DNA of 64,000 bases, from contig WFMF01000022.1 in the NCBI GenBank assembly GCA_011033025.1, positions 558,001 through 622,000 on the forward strand, in the 5' to 3' direction. Shown piece after piece: positions 33,761-47,349 of this stretch (position 1 is its first letter; each line of letters opens with the position of its first letter). A model generated the notes under the pieces. The model worked only from the letters and a program-made list of their open reading frames with translations, had not been told where the DNA came from and did not search any database. Origin of the DNA: Beroe forskalii (taxonomy: Eukaryota > Ctenophora > Nuda > Beroida > Beroidae). The position numbers and the translations under genes are program-made.

Positions 33761-34019
33761 GTCAGAGGAGGGTACCATAGTTAGAGCGTTGGAGTGGGTT
33801 AGAAGAGAGGAATAGAGTTAGAGAGGAGGAAGTGGGTTTGGGGAACAGAGGAGGGGAACGGAGTTAGAGGGTGGAAGTGGGTTAGAGTAGGCTACAGAGC
33901 TAGAGGAAGAAAGTGGGTTAGAGGAAGGAGCAGAGTTTAAGAGGAGGAATTGGGTTTGGGAGGGATACACAGAGGTAGAGGAGGGAAGCTAACAGAGCTG
34001 GAGGACAGAGGTAGAACAT

Positions 34020-37000
34020 AAGTTAGAGGAGAGGAAGCTTTTCAAGGGATGCGCTGGTGGTTTCCGGCTTTTTAATTTTAGTTGCTCCAGGAAACTACTG
34101 CAATTAATATGGGAAATTGCTACAAAATGTTTAATTTCTCGTGGTTGTGCTAATACGAGTTGGATACTCAATTTCAAGACCTAGCTGCAATGCTCAATAT
34201 TGCGCTACGGCTAAATAACCGGCAAACCAGCAGGTTTCAGAAGTTAATAAAATGATGTTAATTCGTATTGCTTGAGTTTCAATCGCTAATACTGCATATT
34301 ACGGCAATTGGCAGAAAAAATATCTTTGAATCATCAATCCAAATCGAACATTTGAGCAATTTCCGACGATAGTTTTAAATTTACGGACATCGTCTAAAAT
34401 ATTAAGCTTGCATTATGATATTTCCCGCGATTCCGAAACTTTTTCACACAATCATCGCGATGTATGTATTTCTTAAAAAAATTCGTTACGAATATTGTGT
34501 TTTTCTATTTCGTCAATTTTAAAGAAAAATCAGGAATTGAAAAAAATTGAAGTCAAAGACATAAGAAAGCAACGACGAAACAAAGATGAACAAGACAAAT
34601 TGTACTGAATGGAAAGCGAGCATGAGCTGACAACCAATGTGTGTCTAGGGGCATTGCAGATAGTTGAGACTGAGATAGGGGAGCGATAAGACGGGATCCC
34701 ATTCAACACGTGAAAGTGACACTCCCCGACACTAAATCGTTGGAAAAGAAGTGTCAATTTCTTAATTAAAAGCAGACCTTATATCTTGCATTGTGTGTGT
34801 CAATACTCAATTATTTCGGTCGGAAGCCCCTCAAAGGTGAGCATGGCACACAATTAGTCCTCTCACTCTCCATGCCCTCTATCTCACTCTGCCCTATCTG
34901 CCCTCTATCTATCCCCCGTTCTAGCAACACTAACTACAAACACTATTTGTATAGAGATCTAGCAACAGGGTTTATATATGTAAAACGGAGACTATGATTG
35001 ATAAAATATCGTGGGTATATGATATCTCCTCTCTGAGTTGGGAGATGAGGGGTGTGGGAAGACACGAGGCTGCAAGTGACATATGAACACGATCCCTGTC
35101 AGTGTGTCAAGTAGCCCCCCTAGCGTGGCTGGAACAGGAAGTAGAACTGAAGGGGCTTCTAATGAGAGAGCGGATGTGTGGAAAAAGGACCATGATATTG
35201 TACGGTACTCGTTATCATTATTAAACGAGAAGAAGAGGAACGTCAGAGATTCTTTCATGTAAATTGGAAAAGCAGAGTATATTTTTAACACCGCTGTCTT
35301 ACTGCGTTAAAAAATTCGGTACAACAAATATAACAATGGAATTAAAATAATACTAACGAAGCTCACAAAACAACTCGGCTACAACAAAAGAGTTGGAATA
35401 GTCGGAAGTGAGGGAAGTGTTTTGTTATAAGGTGTCCGTGTGTCGAGGTGTCGGTGGTCGGACGTGTCGTGCACGGAGCGCAGAGGCCGGAGAGAGGCCC
35501 CAACGAATCATACAAGTGCGGGGGGAGACACGGCTCACCCCAAAAAGTGAGATGAGAAGTGAGTGTGTGGGCTGTGCATGACTTAGGGTGTCCGGCGCGC
35601 GCGGCTTGTTGCCATATGTCGTATGTATGTTACCGTACGGCTATAGGCTGCCTTGCGCACGTGAGAGGGATTAGTATATTTTCAACGCCCTCCAACTTGA
35701 AACTCTCAAATTGCCAACAGCCCGTTAATCGCTTCTATACCGACTTTATATAATGCATTGTTAGGCTTCCTTCCATTAATTTGTTTAATCCTAGAGAGAA
35801 TAAGGTGTTCGGATGAAATACCACCCAAGTTATGTAGTCATGGAAACAAGCGTAGATCACATGTGTTGATATTACGAGGCCACATTACGTCGACTCTCAC
35901 CACTCCAGCCTGATTTCATTCCCTAACACTTTACAGAATACAATGTGACACGTAATTACTCTAATGTGAAATTAAATATGAAATAAAACATCATGTTGGA
36001 CCGTATATAAATATCAGATCAGGGAATCAAAGAAAAAGAGCCCTTAGGGAATACCGTATGCGAGCCTATGACATGGTATTTATACCAAGGAACTTACTGC
36101 CTGCGCAAGATGGTATTTTTGTATCCTGTCCGGTGGAATGAATGATGTATCACTCATGAGGTGAACCAACCAGATCACATAAACCAAATTAGTCTAATTG
36201 CCCCGACTCTCTTTCAGGTGCTTGGTGCTCAGATATGAGATTGTTTACTAGCACATTTTAGATACTTCTTAGCAATTAAAGTCATTCGGCCGTTGAATGC
36301 ACTTCTGTACTTTCCTTGTTGTACTAGAATACTGGTGCACTCACCAAGGCATGTAGCCTCGTAATGAGTATCGACTTTTGATTGATTGATCTGCACTCGA
36401 GGGTAACGTTTACAGTGGGACAATGAACCGTAGCCCTGTCATAGCCATAGTAAACTACCTCTGTGAGACTCAGGGTGGCGGGGTAATTTTCAAAACGCAG
36501 CATCTCTGCCACCAACCCTGTCAAGGGGAATTAGTAAACTGGTTACCTGATTACTGTTATACGAACACCATGGAGTTATCCGTTAGTTGGAGATGCTATA
36601 ATTTCGGTTATTGTTACACGATCACAAAACGAAATTTCGTAAGGTCCCTCAGATCATCAGAAAGTTTATCTGGGCCTAGAAATATTCATCCTGGTGGGAG
36701 GAACTTTGACAGCTTTAAAGTTGGGAAGACCATCAAAAAGGTTGTAACATCACAAAGTTGGCAACAGATACCATTTTGAAATCAACCTACGTATTTTCGC
36801 TTTATCAAATATCATCTCAATATCTTGGAAAATAACCGAGTAAACATTTGATGATTTTCTCAGCCATCACACCCAATTTTCACCTTATCGTAATTCAACT
36901 TGACTCTTATCGAAATTTCAATTTGTCTCAGACACTTCCGAAAGTTTTTGTGTTGCAATATGAGTCCACTTACCACTTCACAACTGAAAATGTTGGTCAG

Positions 37001-40000
37001 ATAAATGCTGCAGATCCAAAATTTATGCTCCAGGATTGCATTGGTGTTCTGATTTTCATTGTCACTTCGAGGAAAATTTCCCTTCAGTGTTAATAGACAC
37101 TTCCATTCAATCTTGTTGATGCCCTCATGTGCTTATTCTTATTCCTGATTCAGTGATTAGGCCCTCAGGCTGATCCCCAAGCTTTATCAAAATAATAAGC
37201 TGTTGTTGTATGTTAAAGTTGTCAGCATCCTACTCAGAATATTATTATTCTTGTTCTCAAATTTGAGGTTTATTAAAATTTGAGTATTCGCATACTCAAT
37301 AACATATAAAATACTGTCTTGTATTGTAATAAGTAACTAAATTTACCAATTATTTTTAATTTGATAATTTGAATTTGACAGGCAGACTGCAGGTTGAATA
37401 ATTGGTTGACGAGCTGGTTATCAAAACATTAGATTATTATATTCCCTGTCAATCAACAGGGTAATTACCAAACGTTTAAGTCGCCAAATTTCAATTTCCA
37501 AGCAGTGTTATTATAGTGCTATTCAAAGAATATTTTGAATTGTTTGTCCATTTTAATTATCAATGAGTTGATAGCTTGTTACATCAACATAACACTATCT
37601 CACTATCTATATGTTATTAAGTACTAATAGTTTCCTTAGAGTCTCAATTAGCACTCAGTGAAACAATTTGTAAGTCAAAATGTGAATATGATAAAATCAC
37701 ACTTCAACCGACTTACTTTAAAATTGGATTAAGTTCTCAAGCATCAGCAGCCTTTTCGCGTATTTTTCCACGGATCTTGAAATAAACGAAAAAAAAATCA
37801 AAATTTGCCACAAGTTGACAGCAGCTGCTATGCCAAAATCCGAAATTTTCACCCTATTTTTGGCAAATTCTCGTTTTAAACCTTAATTTTTAGGCATTTT
37901 TACCCAGATTTGGCCATGATATCTGCCCATGAATTCTGAGATTCGCCAAAAAATACTCACTATAACTTGCTACGTTCCCCTTGAAAGCTAAGGATAGTTT
38001 TTATACCCAAGTGAAAAAAATGAATGGTGTGGCAAAGTTGAGCATCGAAACTTATGAAGTTATGAAGTGTATGAAGGCCAAGGGCAATATGAATGTCCAA
38101 AAGAAAAGTTAATAGATTTTTTACAGATGGACTGCTGGAATAAAAGTTACAAAATAAATGAAATACGAAGTTCCAAAGTTATTTGCTAACACGACTTTTT
38201 GAATATGATAGCATCTAAATGGGGCATCGTCAAAAATGAAAATAATTTAAATAAAATCCTCAGACAAACGTTTGAAATTCCACGGATTAAGTCGGACTAA
38301 AACTGTCAAAGGGACTGAGTGACCAATAGTACCAGTAGTTATCAACCCCTCTGAATGTCACATGCCTTTCTAACAATGTCCTGTTTGATCCTGTATAACC
38401 AATCAACTGGTGGTACCTATCATGAACAATGACCATGACACGCTACTCCCATTTCAGATATACGTGAATCAGCGGGCCATTTAGCCTGCAGAGAGAGAGA
38501 AAACGATAGACTTTCCGCTACACGGTCAATTAGCGACACATCAAGACTACAGTCAATTAAAGCTGATCTCCGTGCTACACTACAGTGTGGTGAGTTAACG
38601 AGCCTTGAAATTAAGCTCCATTATAATAAGTAAGAAAAAGTATTAAAACGAAATGTCAACTAATATAATCGCAGCTGTGGTTGACACGGATTTAACTTAT
38701 TTTAACAAGTAGTAAATACGTCATGAGTCCCAGGCAAAACTTGACAGGAGGGGGCAACATAGAATCCATAGCGCCAGCACATGATGGAGGATAACGTACT
38801 CAGTACAAATATAAGCAATACAACTAATACTATTATTATATTAAAATACTAAGTAGGAATAATGAACTGAAGGAAGCCCTCCAATGATCAGTCCAAAGAT
38901 ACGAATCTAGTTGTGGATACAACGTGTTAAATGAGTGGTCAGGGCGTGAAAATGCGCGTGAGGGAAAACCTTCCTCGACGTTCCGTGATCTGCTTGATCA
39001 CATGACTTCGTCGTTTCCAGGGCAACGCAATCACGTGCGCGCTACCGTGGTTGCCATTGGTTGCCCAGGTGAGCATGTGGCTCGCATTAAGACAGCATGC
39101 GGAACCTTGCTGTCCGCGAAGAGAGGTCTATGTGCATTGTTACCCTCTCAAAACCAGTGGACGAGCCGTGACGGCGGCCTCTCCACAGTTCGTGACGTCA
39201 CCGTGTCTCGGAGGCCTCGTGACACTCCGTATTATATCTGCGGGTAGTAGTAGTAGCGGGAGGAGAGCGGCACCTACAGTGGCTAGCCACGACATCCTAC
39301 TTACAATCAGAGGAAAAATAGGCTGACACCCCAGAAGTAAAACAGTGGGGGATAACATAAACATGTCAAGGGGATAACAAACTGGGGATAACATGAGAAG
39401 GGGATAAAATGGGATATAGGGTACCTCTCCACCTCCATGCAGCTTCCCTCACTAAGCTGCCACGTTTTTAGCAGCCGGCTGTTGACACTGCGTTACTGCA
39501 GCACTACTAGCAGCCTCCCCGCTACCCAGGACTCGCTAACAGGCTCTTCAAGTGCTGCCTACCCCACACATAGTGTCTACTGTTTCCACAGTTCCAGCCT
39601 TAAGTGAGGCCATGTGACACGCTAATTGGAATTCAATGCACGACATCCTCAGCTCTATATTCAGTTTAAATTTTCAACACGAAATTAAGTGACTTATTAT
39701 TATTTATCAGCTGAATTGATTTGCTAAAGTAATAGCTACCTACAAATTGGAGGTAATAAAAATTTTAAATCATGAAATTCGTATTCAAAGGGCGCTTAGT
39801 GAGTTTTTCACTAACAGACTTTTGAACTTTGAATTAGAGTAGGAAAGAAAACTTCATTCTCTTATGCACCAACAAAGCATTTAAGCTGTTAAGCATAATC
39901 GCCCATGTTATTGGATTCAATATTTAAGATGATTTTACGCAGCATAGTCTTGGAAGAGTATAAATTGATTTTCTTGATTTTCTTATGCATGTTTTCAAAA

Positions 40001-40640
40001 ATTATAAGCTTCATTTTAAAGACTTCCTCTGACTTTTTCCTAGCCCAATACTATGAAAGTTTTACAGAAGGCATTTCTTATGAAATATGCAAAATTTCTC
40101 ATCTAAATAAGGAACGTTACTTTTCATTTTTTTCAAACTTCCTATGAATAGCCTATATCTAAATAGAAAGGGCGCTGTAGAACATCACGGTTGTACTCAT
40201 ACTTATTTACTACGCCTGATAAGTTATCTTATGACGGCCCCATCTGATGACAATCTCATGAGTTATCATCACATGAGTATAGGAACAGAAGAACAAGGAG
40301 TTAAAATAATAAAACCGTGATACCGAGCGAAATAAAACATTCAGGGATCACTTCATGTCCGGCGAGATGTGAAACGTGATGAACACACCCTAGACACTGC
40401 TCCTGCACTCGGATACAAGATTTGGCGAACCCATAGTAAATCCGGGATATTCTTAGCTTACCCCCGGCCCCCTTCAAATTGAGCATCATGAAGTGACGAC
40501 AATAAAAAGTAAATGAAATGGGGTGGCCTTAGGATCCTCACAGATATGATGGCTTATGCACTCAATTATATCACACTTGCACCCTTGAATATAATCTTAA
40601 CATGTGATAGAACAGACACGCCCTTTATTCAAATACTAGT
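34020..40640. other. Long non-coding stretch right of the DMRT exons
   Basis: No gene supported on either strand. If the DMRT gene continues, this is its upstream intron. I looked by eye for a CARCRNHG/KGHKRYC coding exon on the minus strand and found none. CpG-richer patches lie at about 35430-35660 and 38930-39250. Open frames of up to 118 codons (for example 36423-36779) show no domain. Confidence 0.5.
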
Positions 40641-40665
40641 CACTAACTTACTTACTTTACGCTTA

Positions 40666-40860
40666 CGCGCGCGCGCGCGCGCGCGCGCGCGCGCGCGCGC
40701 GCGCTTACTTACGCGCGCGCGCACTTTACTTACCGCGCGCGCGCGCGCTTACGCGCTTACTTACGCGCGCCTTGCACTTACTTACTTACTGGCTGAATGA
40801 TTGATTGAATGATTGATTGACTGACTGACTGATTGACTGAATGATTGACTGACTGATTGA
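40666..40860. repeat. (CG)n tract with TTAC interruptions and TGAC/TGAT repeats
   Basis: A 39-bp uninterrupted CG run (40666-40704) is followed by shorter CG runs separated by TTACTTAC. A tetranucleotide TGAT/TGAC array follows to 40860. Alternating CG of this length readily adopts Z-DNA. The Ala/Arg frame across it is meaningless. Confidence 0.93.
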
Positions 40861-40869
40861 CATACTCTC

Positions 40870-43800
40870 CGATACATTAATCAAACTTAAAATATTTTAT
40901 TCTAATAGTCATGCTATTTTTCATTAATTTTGAGTTTTGACCATAGAACAAAACGGAAGTCTGAAAATAAGCTCGTGCTATTTTAGTATTCTAAAACTGA
41001 CGTATGAAAATTTCTATAGATCCCCTGACACTCCCTAAGGCAGACTGTTATCGCCTGCTAATATTCTCATGACAAAAGTTGATATTTTGTATCGGTAGGG
41101 CGCCAGAATTTCAAATATTACGCATTACGTCATAATCTTGCAGACAACTACACGTTTTGTCGAGGTGACAAAAGACAGGAGTTGATGCGCGCACGAAAAT
41201 TCATATCAAATTTCACAAATCTTTCATCAGAACCATTGCCCTGAGTGCGAATAGTGCAGATGGTTCAATTTGGAGCACTTTGGGTTGTTGATGCCTCGTG
41301 TCAGGTAATTTGTTCTTCACATGATTTTGCTGATACGAGATTCATTGTGAGAATAGAAATATGGCTTAACTTGACTATCGCTACTGATGAAGGGCTCCAT
41401 TACTCAGAAAACAATTTTGCAGAATCGTGTTGAGCTGGGGAATTCGAATGTGATTATTCAAAATTTCTTGATCTCTCTCCTGTCAAAATATCGCTTGTCT
41501 ATCCGAATCTGTCACTCATCAGACACATGTGGATTTTGTTGAATGCCCTAGTCACATGCAAGTAGCTATTCAACTTACTAAGTCGAAAATTAGATAACAC
41601 CCGCATTATGTCGACTTTAATTATTGGCAATTAAAATCATACAGTAAAAGAGGCTTAACGGTTGGTGAACACGCACAATCGATCGTAATTGGGTAAACGG
41701 ACATTGGGACACGATGCCAACTTTGACTCGTAACTATAAACCGTGACATAGTATATTCTGATGCTGCTACTATAACTGCTGTTGATGATGCTAACCCTAT
41801 AATTATTTAATCAGCTATATTTTCTCCCTGCCAATGATTGGAATTACAAAGCGAAGTAACAAGTGTCTAGTCCCCCAGAGGTGGAGGAGACACGTCATGA
41901 GTCGGAGTGCTTGTAATCAGCTGCAATTCAAGTATCAATCTTATCTCAGAATATATTGCTATATGTGAGCAGCATCCCAAAGAGCTGGAACATGTCTCTT
42001 AGAAATTATCATATGCGGAGTGTGGGAAAGCTAGCCACCTATACGTCATCTGCTCACCATTGTAAACCATGACAGTGACATCACTCTCATTTGTCTACTG
42101 CTGGTGGGAAACACTGGTAACAAACCATCTGGTGCTCCTTTATAATGCATCACCAGACTCCTCTGTGTTCGCCGAAGCTTGCAACTCCATATTTACATGG
42201 AACTCGCTGCTCACAGCCTCACAAGTCACACTATCCCATGAGTTAATCGCTTGAGTTTTTGTTGGATCTGGTGACTCTTAGCTTGCTAACTTGCTATGAT
42301 GACGGGTTCTTTCAGCTTGCAATTTTAATTGGTAATAATGGGAGGATAATGGCTGGTCGGTGGGATGCCAGGTGTCCAGACACAGTCCCAGGTCGGAATA
42401 GGATCCCTCTCACTCTAGGATGTTTGGGAGATGATCGTATGATGATGTTTTCTCCCCACCCTCAATATAGTCCCTCTAAATTCTAATCATTAGTTAGTAG
42501 TGATAATAATAATACAATGCATTCCCTCGTGCTTCAGCACTCCCCGATCACATGAACATGTCTCACTGGGGCACATGACTTTGTCACACTTATAGGTAGT
42601 GTCACATGACCATGTAGTGTCACATGACCAAGGCCCACTGTGACACTGTGGTTGGAAGTGCTAGGAGTGTAAATTCCTCCCCTTCTTCTCAATTTAATCT
42701 GAGTTGATTTAGGCGCCGGATTGACGCGCGCCACTATGTGTTCAGTCCCCTATCATGTAGCACATAATTCACACGTGGACTGTGTTTAGCACTCAGTGGG
42801 GTACAAGAGCAGCAAGTTGCATTTATTCTATGCTCTGGGTGGGGTATTTGAGTAGCTATGTTACTAGCTGAGTATAGCTTAATAGTTTAACCTCATCCTA
42901 GGAGCTGAGAGCGAAGACTATATGAGGGTTTCTAGTCTTAATCTTTTTGATAAGCCTCTTTAATTAAACTATTGGACGTTTATGGAAATCATGACTTTGG
43001 CTTTAAAAAATTCCACTTAAAACCGACCTCAACATGGGATGTTATGAAAGAAGGGAGTTAGAAACTGCAAACAAAACGTGACGGCTGCCTAAATGAATTT
43101 AAAATATGTTGAACAAAACTTTTTTGTTCTATTCAAAAATAAATCCTATTGTGTTTCATCGATATAGTAAAAATTCAAAACAATGCAACGGATATAGCAA
43201 ATTTTTACTGCCCCATTGTCAATGGACACTTGCTAACAAATATCAATCAAAAATCCGGTTGCTGCGGCCAGACACCGAGAGGTTATTCAGACACAAGAAT
43301 TCTCACACAAACCCCAATGATCTCGTGGATTCCACACCTCGTAGCTGGCACACACTCCCCACCTGACATAATATTCTCATGACATATTGGCATGTATAAC
43401 AATAATCCTGCTTGGGGATGGGGAACAAAGATTCAGTACGATATGCCGATTGCTACAGCAGCATATAACACGGATTTACACAATGTGTCGCCTCTTCTCA
43501 GTCGGGAGCTAGTAATTGCTCATTCACGTGGAGTAGCCATGCCAGCCCTGCCAGACGTAAACGACTGCAGCCTAGAGCTGCTCCGCCGTCTACTGCGCTT
43601 CTAAAAGTGGAGAATAGGGATCTCATCAGAGAAAAATGAAAAGAAAGGTCTACTTCAAACACAAGTTTAATTTCTAAACGTTTCTACATCTTTAAAGACC
43701 TACTTATATTGTTACACTGCGTCATCTCATCAGGCAGAGTATCATGCAAATCAATACTTGAATCATTTTCGGGCTAATTCAGAATTCTCCGTCCTCCGGG

Positions 43801-46450
43801 GTCATTGTTAAAGAAAATTGCAGGCCTTTATGTTTGTGTGGGGGAGGTCAATGACCTCTAAATTGGAAATGGAGCTAGCTCGCTGCGAAACACGGCAACA
43901 GCACCTCAAAACGTAGCAGAATCACAGTTAAAAGGTAGGACTGGCAATTACTGGTTCAGCATTAGCATTTAGCAGGGTGATGGGGGATACTCATGATATA
44001 AGGACATGAATATCTCTCATTATGTGCCTTATATCAATATCTATAATCAACTGCCCAACTACCATGATGCAACTAGGTGGAATGTTTAGGAATCTGGCTC
44101 CGGGCAATACCCAGACTTAACTTTCTGCCATTATTGCTGTTCACAACCAAATTTGTAAAGATTAGATAGTTTTTCAACCAAAAATTGATTGATCGAAAGA
44201 TAAAATGGAAGGAGTCCTTATTCCACACCGATAAGACGCTCTGCTATGAACCAAAACCACTGAGAAGTTGTTAGTTGAGTACTCTTCGCATATTTCACAA
44301 TTCTAGTATGAGAAAGCTGGAATATGAGTAATTGGGCATTGGTTTGGAAGGCTTAAAACTCCGTTGTTGTCCAGGAGAATGCTTGTTCCCGAAAGAAGCA
44401 ACATGTATCCACATTGGGAGGACAGCATTGTTAGCTTTTCCTGGGCACCAAATCCCAGTATGTGATAAGATAAGCATGCTGATACGTTCCCAATCACACC
44501 TAGCTGCATGTGAGTAACTATTATTATTAATTATGCAGTATATGTGACCAGTCTCTCATATGGTAGCTATTTTTTACTGAGCTTCAACTTGTAGAGTTTA
44601 ACAAGTTTACGGGGACACATAGAAAAAGAGTTAAATAATAGCAAGTTAACAAGTTTCAAGTAGCCGTATATATCTATTCCAGACCATTGTCATTTCGAGA
44701 ATTTCTAATTGGCAAGCTGCGTGTTGACTCTTTTATGCCACATACAGTTATGTTGGATTATATTATTGGTAAGGGAGCTCATTGAAAAAATCGTAAATGT
44801 TGGCCCTCCTAAGTTATCACTCATGAATCATATCATAGCTATCCAGTGAATGAGACTGTCGAGTGGCAACTTTGGAATGAACAGTCATTGAATAATTGAA
44901 AACGGCGTTCAAGGAAACAAAACGGCATCGAAATCAATTGGCTATATTGACATACCAAAAACAATTGGCAGGAATATGGATGTAAATTGTGAACAAAGCA
45001 GAGTGAAGGTTGAGCCTGGATAGGTGGAAAGTGAGAAAGTGTTGTCTGCTATCTGTTCCCCTCCCAATCTAAGGGAGTCGGTTCGACCAATGAGAGCCGA
45101 GCTAGCTGAACAACAGTATAGATAAACACGGCGCTTTAATCCCTCCCACTACGCGCAGCTAAAGTGACTAATGTTGGTAGTTATTATTATTATTATTATT
45201 ATTGATGGTGAATAAATTTTTGGTAGTACAACTACTTGTTAATAGTCACTAGCCGCCCGCCGTTTATATCATTAAGACCCCAGAGTTAAATTCGTTTAGT
45301 TATAATCCTTTTATTTGGAGCAGAAATTATTTCAGACTCGCCGAATTACTCTATTGACAATACCAATTTGATTAATTTGAACTGGAAAGGGCTCTTTTTA
45401 ATTTCACGTATAAATGCAGATCATTCATCATTGAGACTTATTGATTATTGATCATCAACGGACATTAGTCGTTATCGTAGGGTGGAAAACTTGGTTTATA
45501 CTACTCAAGTCTCGACGTAGTAGGAACTTGCCTGTTTTTATAACTTCTGAATGGATCCTACTTAGCAAAGATCATTGATCGATATCTATTAGTGCCGGTT
45601 ATAGTGAAAACTGAAATCTATCCCTTTCAAATTCAGGACCTTAATGAAAGAGGGCATGAAGTCCGAGGAAAGGGCCCTTCCGTGGCCTGGCCTCAGGATT
45701 ATTTGCATTTTATGCAGCAATTTGTTGACAACTGTCTGACAGAATTAGGGATAATATCAATACTTCTTTGATTGAACGCAAAACGCGCAAAGAAAAAGAG
45801 CAAGAAAATGAGTGAGAAAATTTTTCACTATAGGAGGTTAAGTAAGGTTTAAATTCCCAGAGTGGATTCCCATTGAATACTTATAGAATACATTCATACA
45901 GTCTGTCATAATATGTCCATCTGATATTATAACAGAATTCTACCGAACCATATGATATTAAACGAATCATGTGAAGTTAGAGCTGAAACACGCAACATTG
46001 CAACGTCGGCAGTTGAAACGCAGACTGAACTCGCTGCTGAAAATGATTGTGTTTTTCTCAGCATTAATAACAACCGACAAAGCTAAATCAGCAAGATATT
46101 TTAAATCAACTGGCATTAATATATTATCATTAGAACATACAGAGGTTTAATCACCGCTCAAGTCGGCTCAAGTAGCATGAAAATACGTGAGAAGGGAAGG
46201 TACTGTAATGCAGGCATAAAATATAAGAATTATCGGATTATATTAGAGATATTAATATGGCGTTGAGGTAATTCAGGTTTTAATCCGTGTTGTGTTTCAT
46301 CAACGGCCGGTTGTAATATGTGCGTCGATTATAATACTTGTAGCAAACCATTTTGGCAACGGTATAATTGAGAAAAATGTTACACTGTTGCAAATATGGA
46401 ATGACCTATCATTCTTCTTTGTTCTTTTGTTACTAATGAAATGTCACTTG
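40870..46450. other. Non-coding stretch with minor repeats
   Basis: No gene supported. It holds an 18-bp tandem pair around GTCACATGAC at 42601-42628, the same E-box type as near 3771, and a (TTA)n microsatellite at about 45181-45203. Confidence 0.5.
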
Positions 46451-46499
46451 TCTCCCCTCTGAATTAGCCGAGAAGAGTAAGGTTTTACCTGCCATCACT

Positions 46500-47345
46500 C
46501 TACTTAAACTGTGGTCTTCTTTGACATCATTCCTCTACGAACTATTTACTATTTAGCTCTTACATCTGACACCACTCTACCCTGGCACCAATCTAATTAC
46601 ATTGTACAAGTTCAATCTGACACTAGATTACTCTGTCAGAAGTTAAGTATGAAAGAGGTCTATACAGTTACATCGGTTTTTCTCTGGCACCACTTATAGT
46701 ACTGAGACCAGGCGCCAGTTTAATTTGACTCTAGTACCTAATCTGACACCAGTGTTGTCCCTTGACACCAGTTGAGTCCTCTGACACCAGTATAGTTCTC
46801 TGAGACCAGTATTCTACTCTGACACCAATTAAGGTCTCTGACACCACCGGGCAGAATTTTGATTTATGCCTCAGAAGTGAAAATATGGCTTTTCAAAGTT
46901 GGCTCCTGCCCAAAAATTGGCCAGATCAAATGATGATTTTCAAATTTCAAAAGACCAGTTTATTTCTCTAATCCCAGTATTGAACTCTGGCACCATATAA
47001 GGTCTCTGACACCAGTATAGTTCTCTGACACCAGTATACTTATAGTTCTCTAACACCAGTTTAGTACAATACTGGTCTCAGAGAACTATACTGGTGTCAG
47101 AGAACTTAACTGGTAGCTGACGTTCAGCTCTATCAGAAACAACAAAAAACCTAAAATCGACCTCAGACCCCCCGGCCCCCTTAAGTCTCTAACACCAGTA
47201 TATATCTCTAAGACCAGTATTGAACTCTGACACCATATTATTAGGTCTCTGACACCAGTATAGTTCTCTGACACCAGTATACTTATAGTTGTCTGACACC
47301 AGTGTGGTTCTCTGACACCAGTTCAGGTCTCTAAAACCAGTTCAA
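46500..47345. repeat. CTCTGACACCAGTATAGTT degenerate array
   Basis: About 20-25 diverged copies of CTCTGACACCAGTATAGTT, roughly 20-25 bp apart, with a locally inverted segment (about 47070-47113, ACTGGTGTCAGAG orientation). It shares the ACTGGT/ACCAGT core with the 33-bp minisatellite at 7.1-8.1 kb. Confidence 0.85.
46857..47183 (+). repeat. Dispersed repeat, copy 1
   Basis: Block A (46857-46955, contains GTGAAAATATGGCTTTTCAA) and block B (47122-47183, contains AACAACAAAAAACC then CCCCCGGCCCCCTTAA) match the same blocks in the same order at 55808-56166. Here the middle is occupied by GACACCAG repeats. Confidence 0.65.
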
Positions 47346-47349
47346 TCTC

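Noticed and set aside
36423-36779. 118-codon plus ORF
   Set aside because: Overlapped by an equally open antisense frame. No domain, repeat or splice evidence.
39035-39075. Missing first DM exon (minus strand reads G-N-H-G here)
   Set aside because: The neighbouring cysteines of C-x2-C-x-N-H-G are absent and no KGHK motif or donor follows.
40513-40800. Ala/Arg repeat protein
   Set aside because: Translation of a CG dinucleotide tract.
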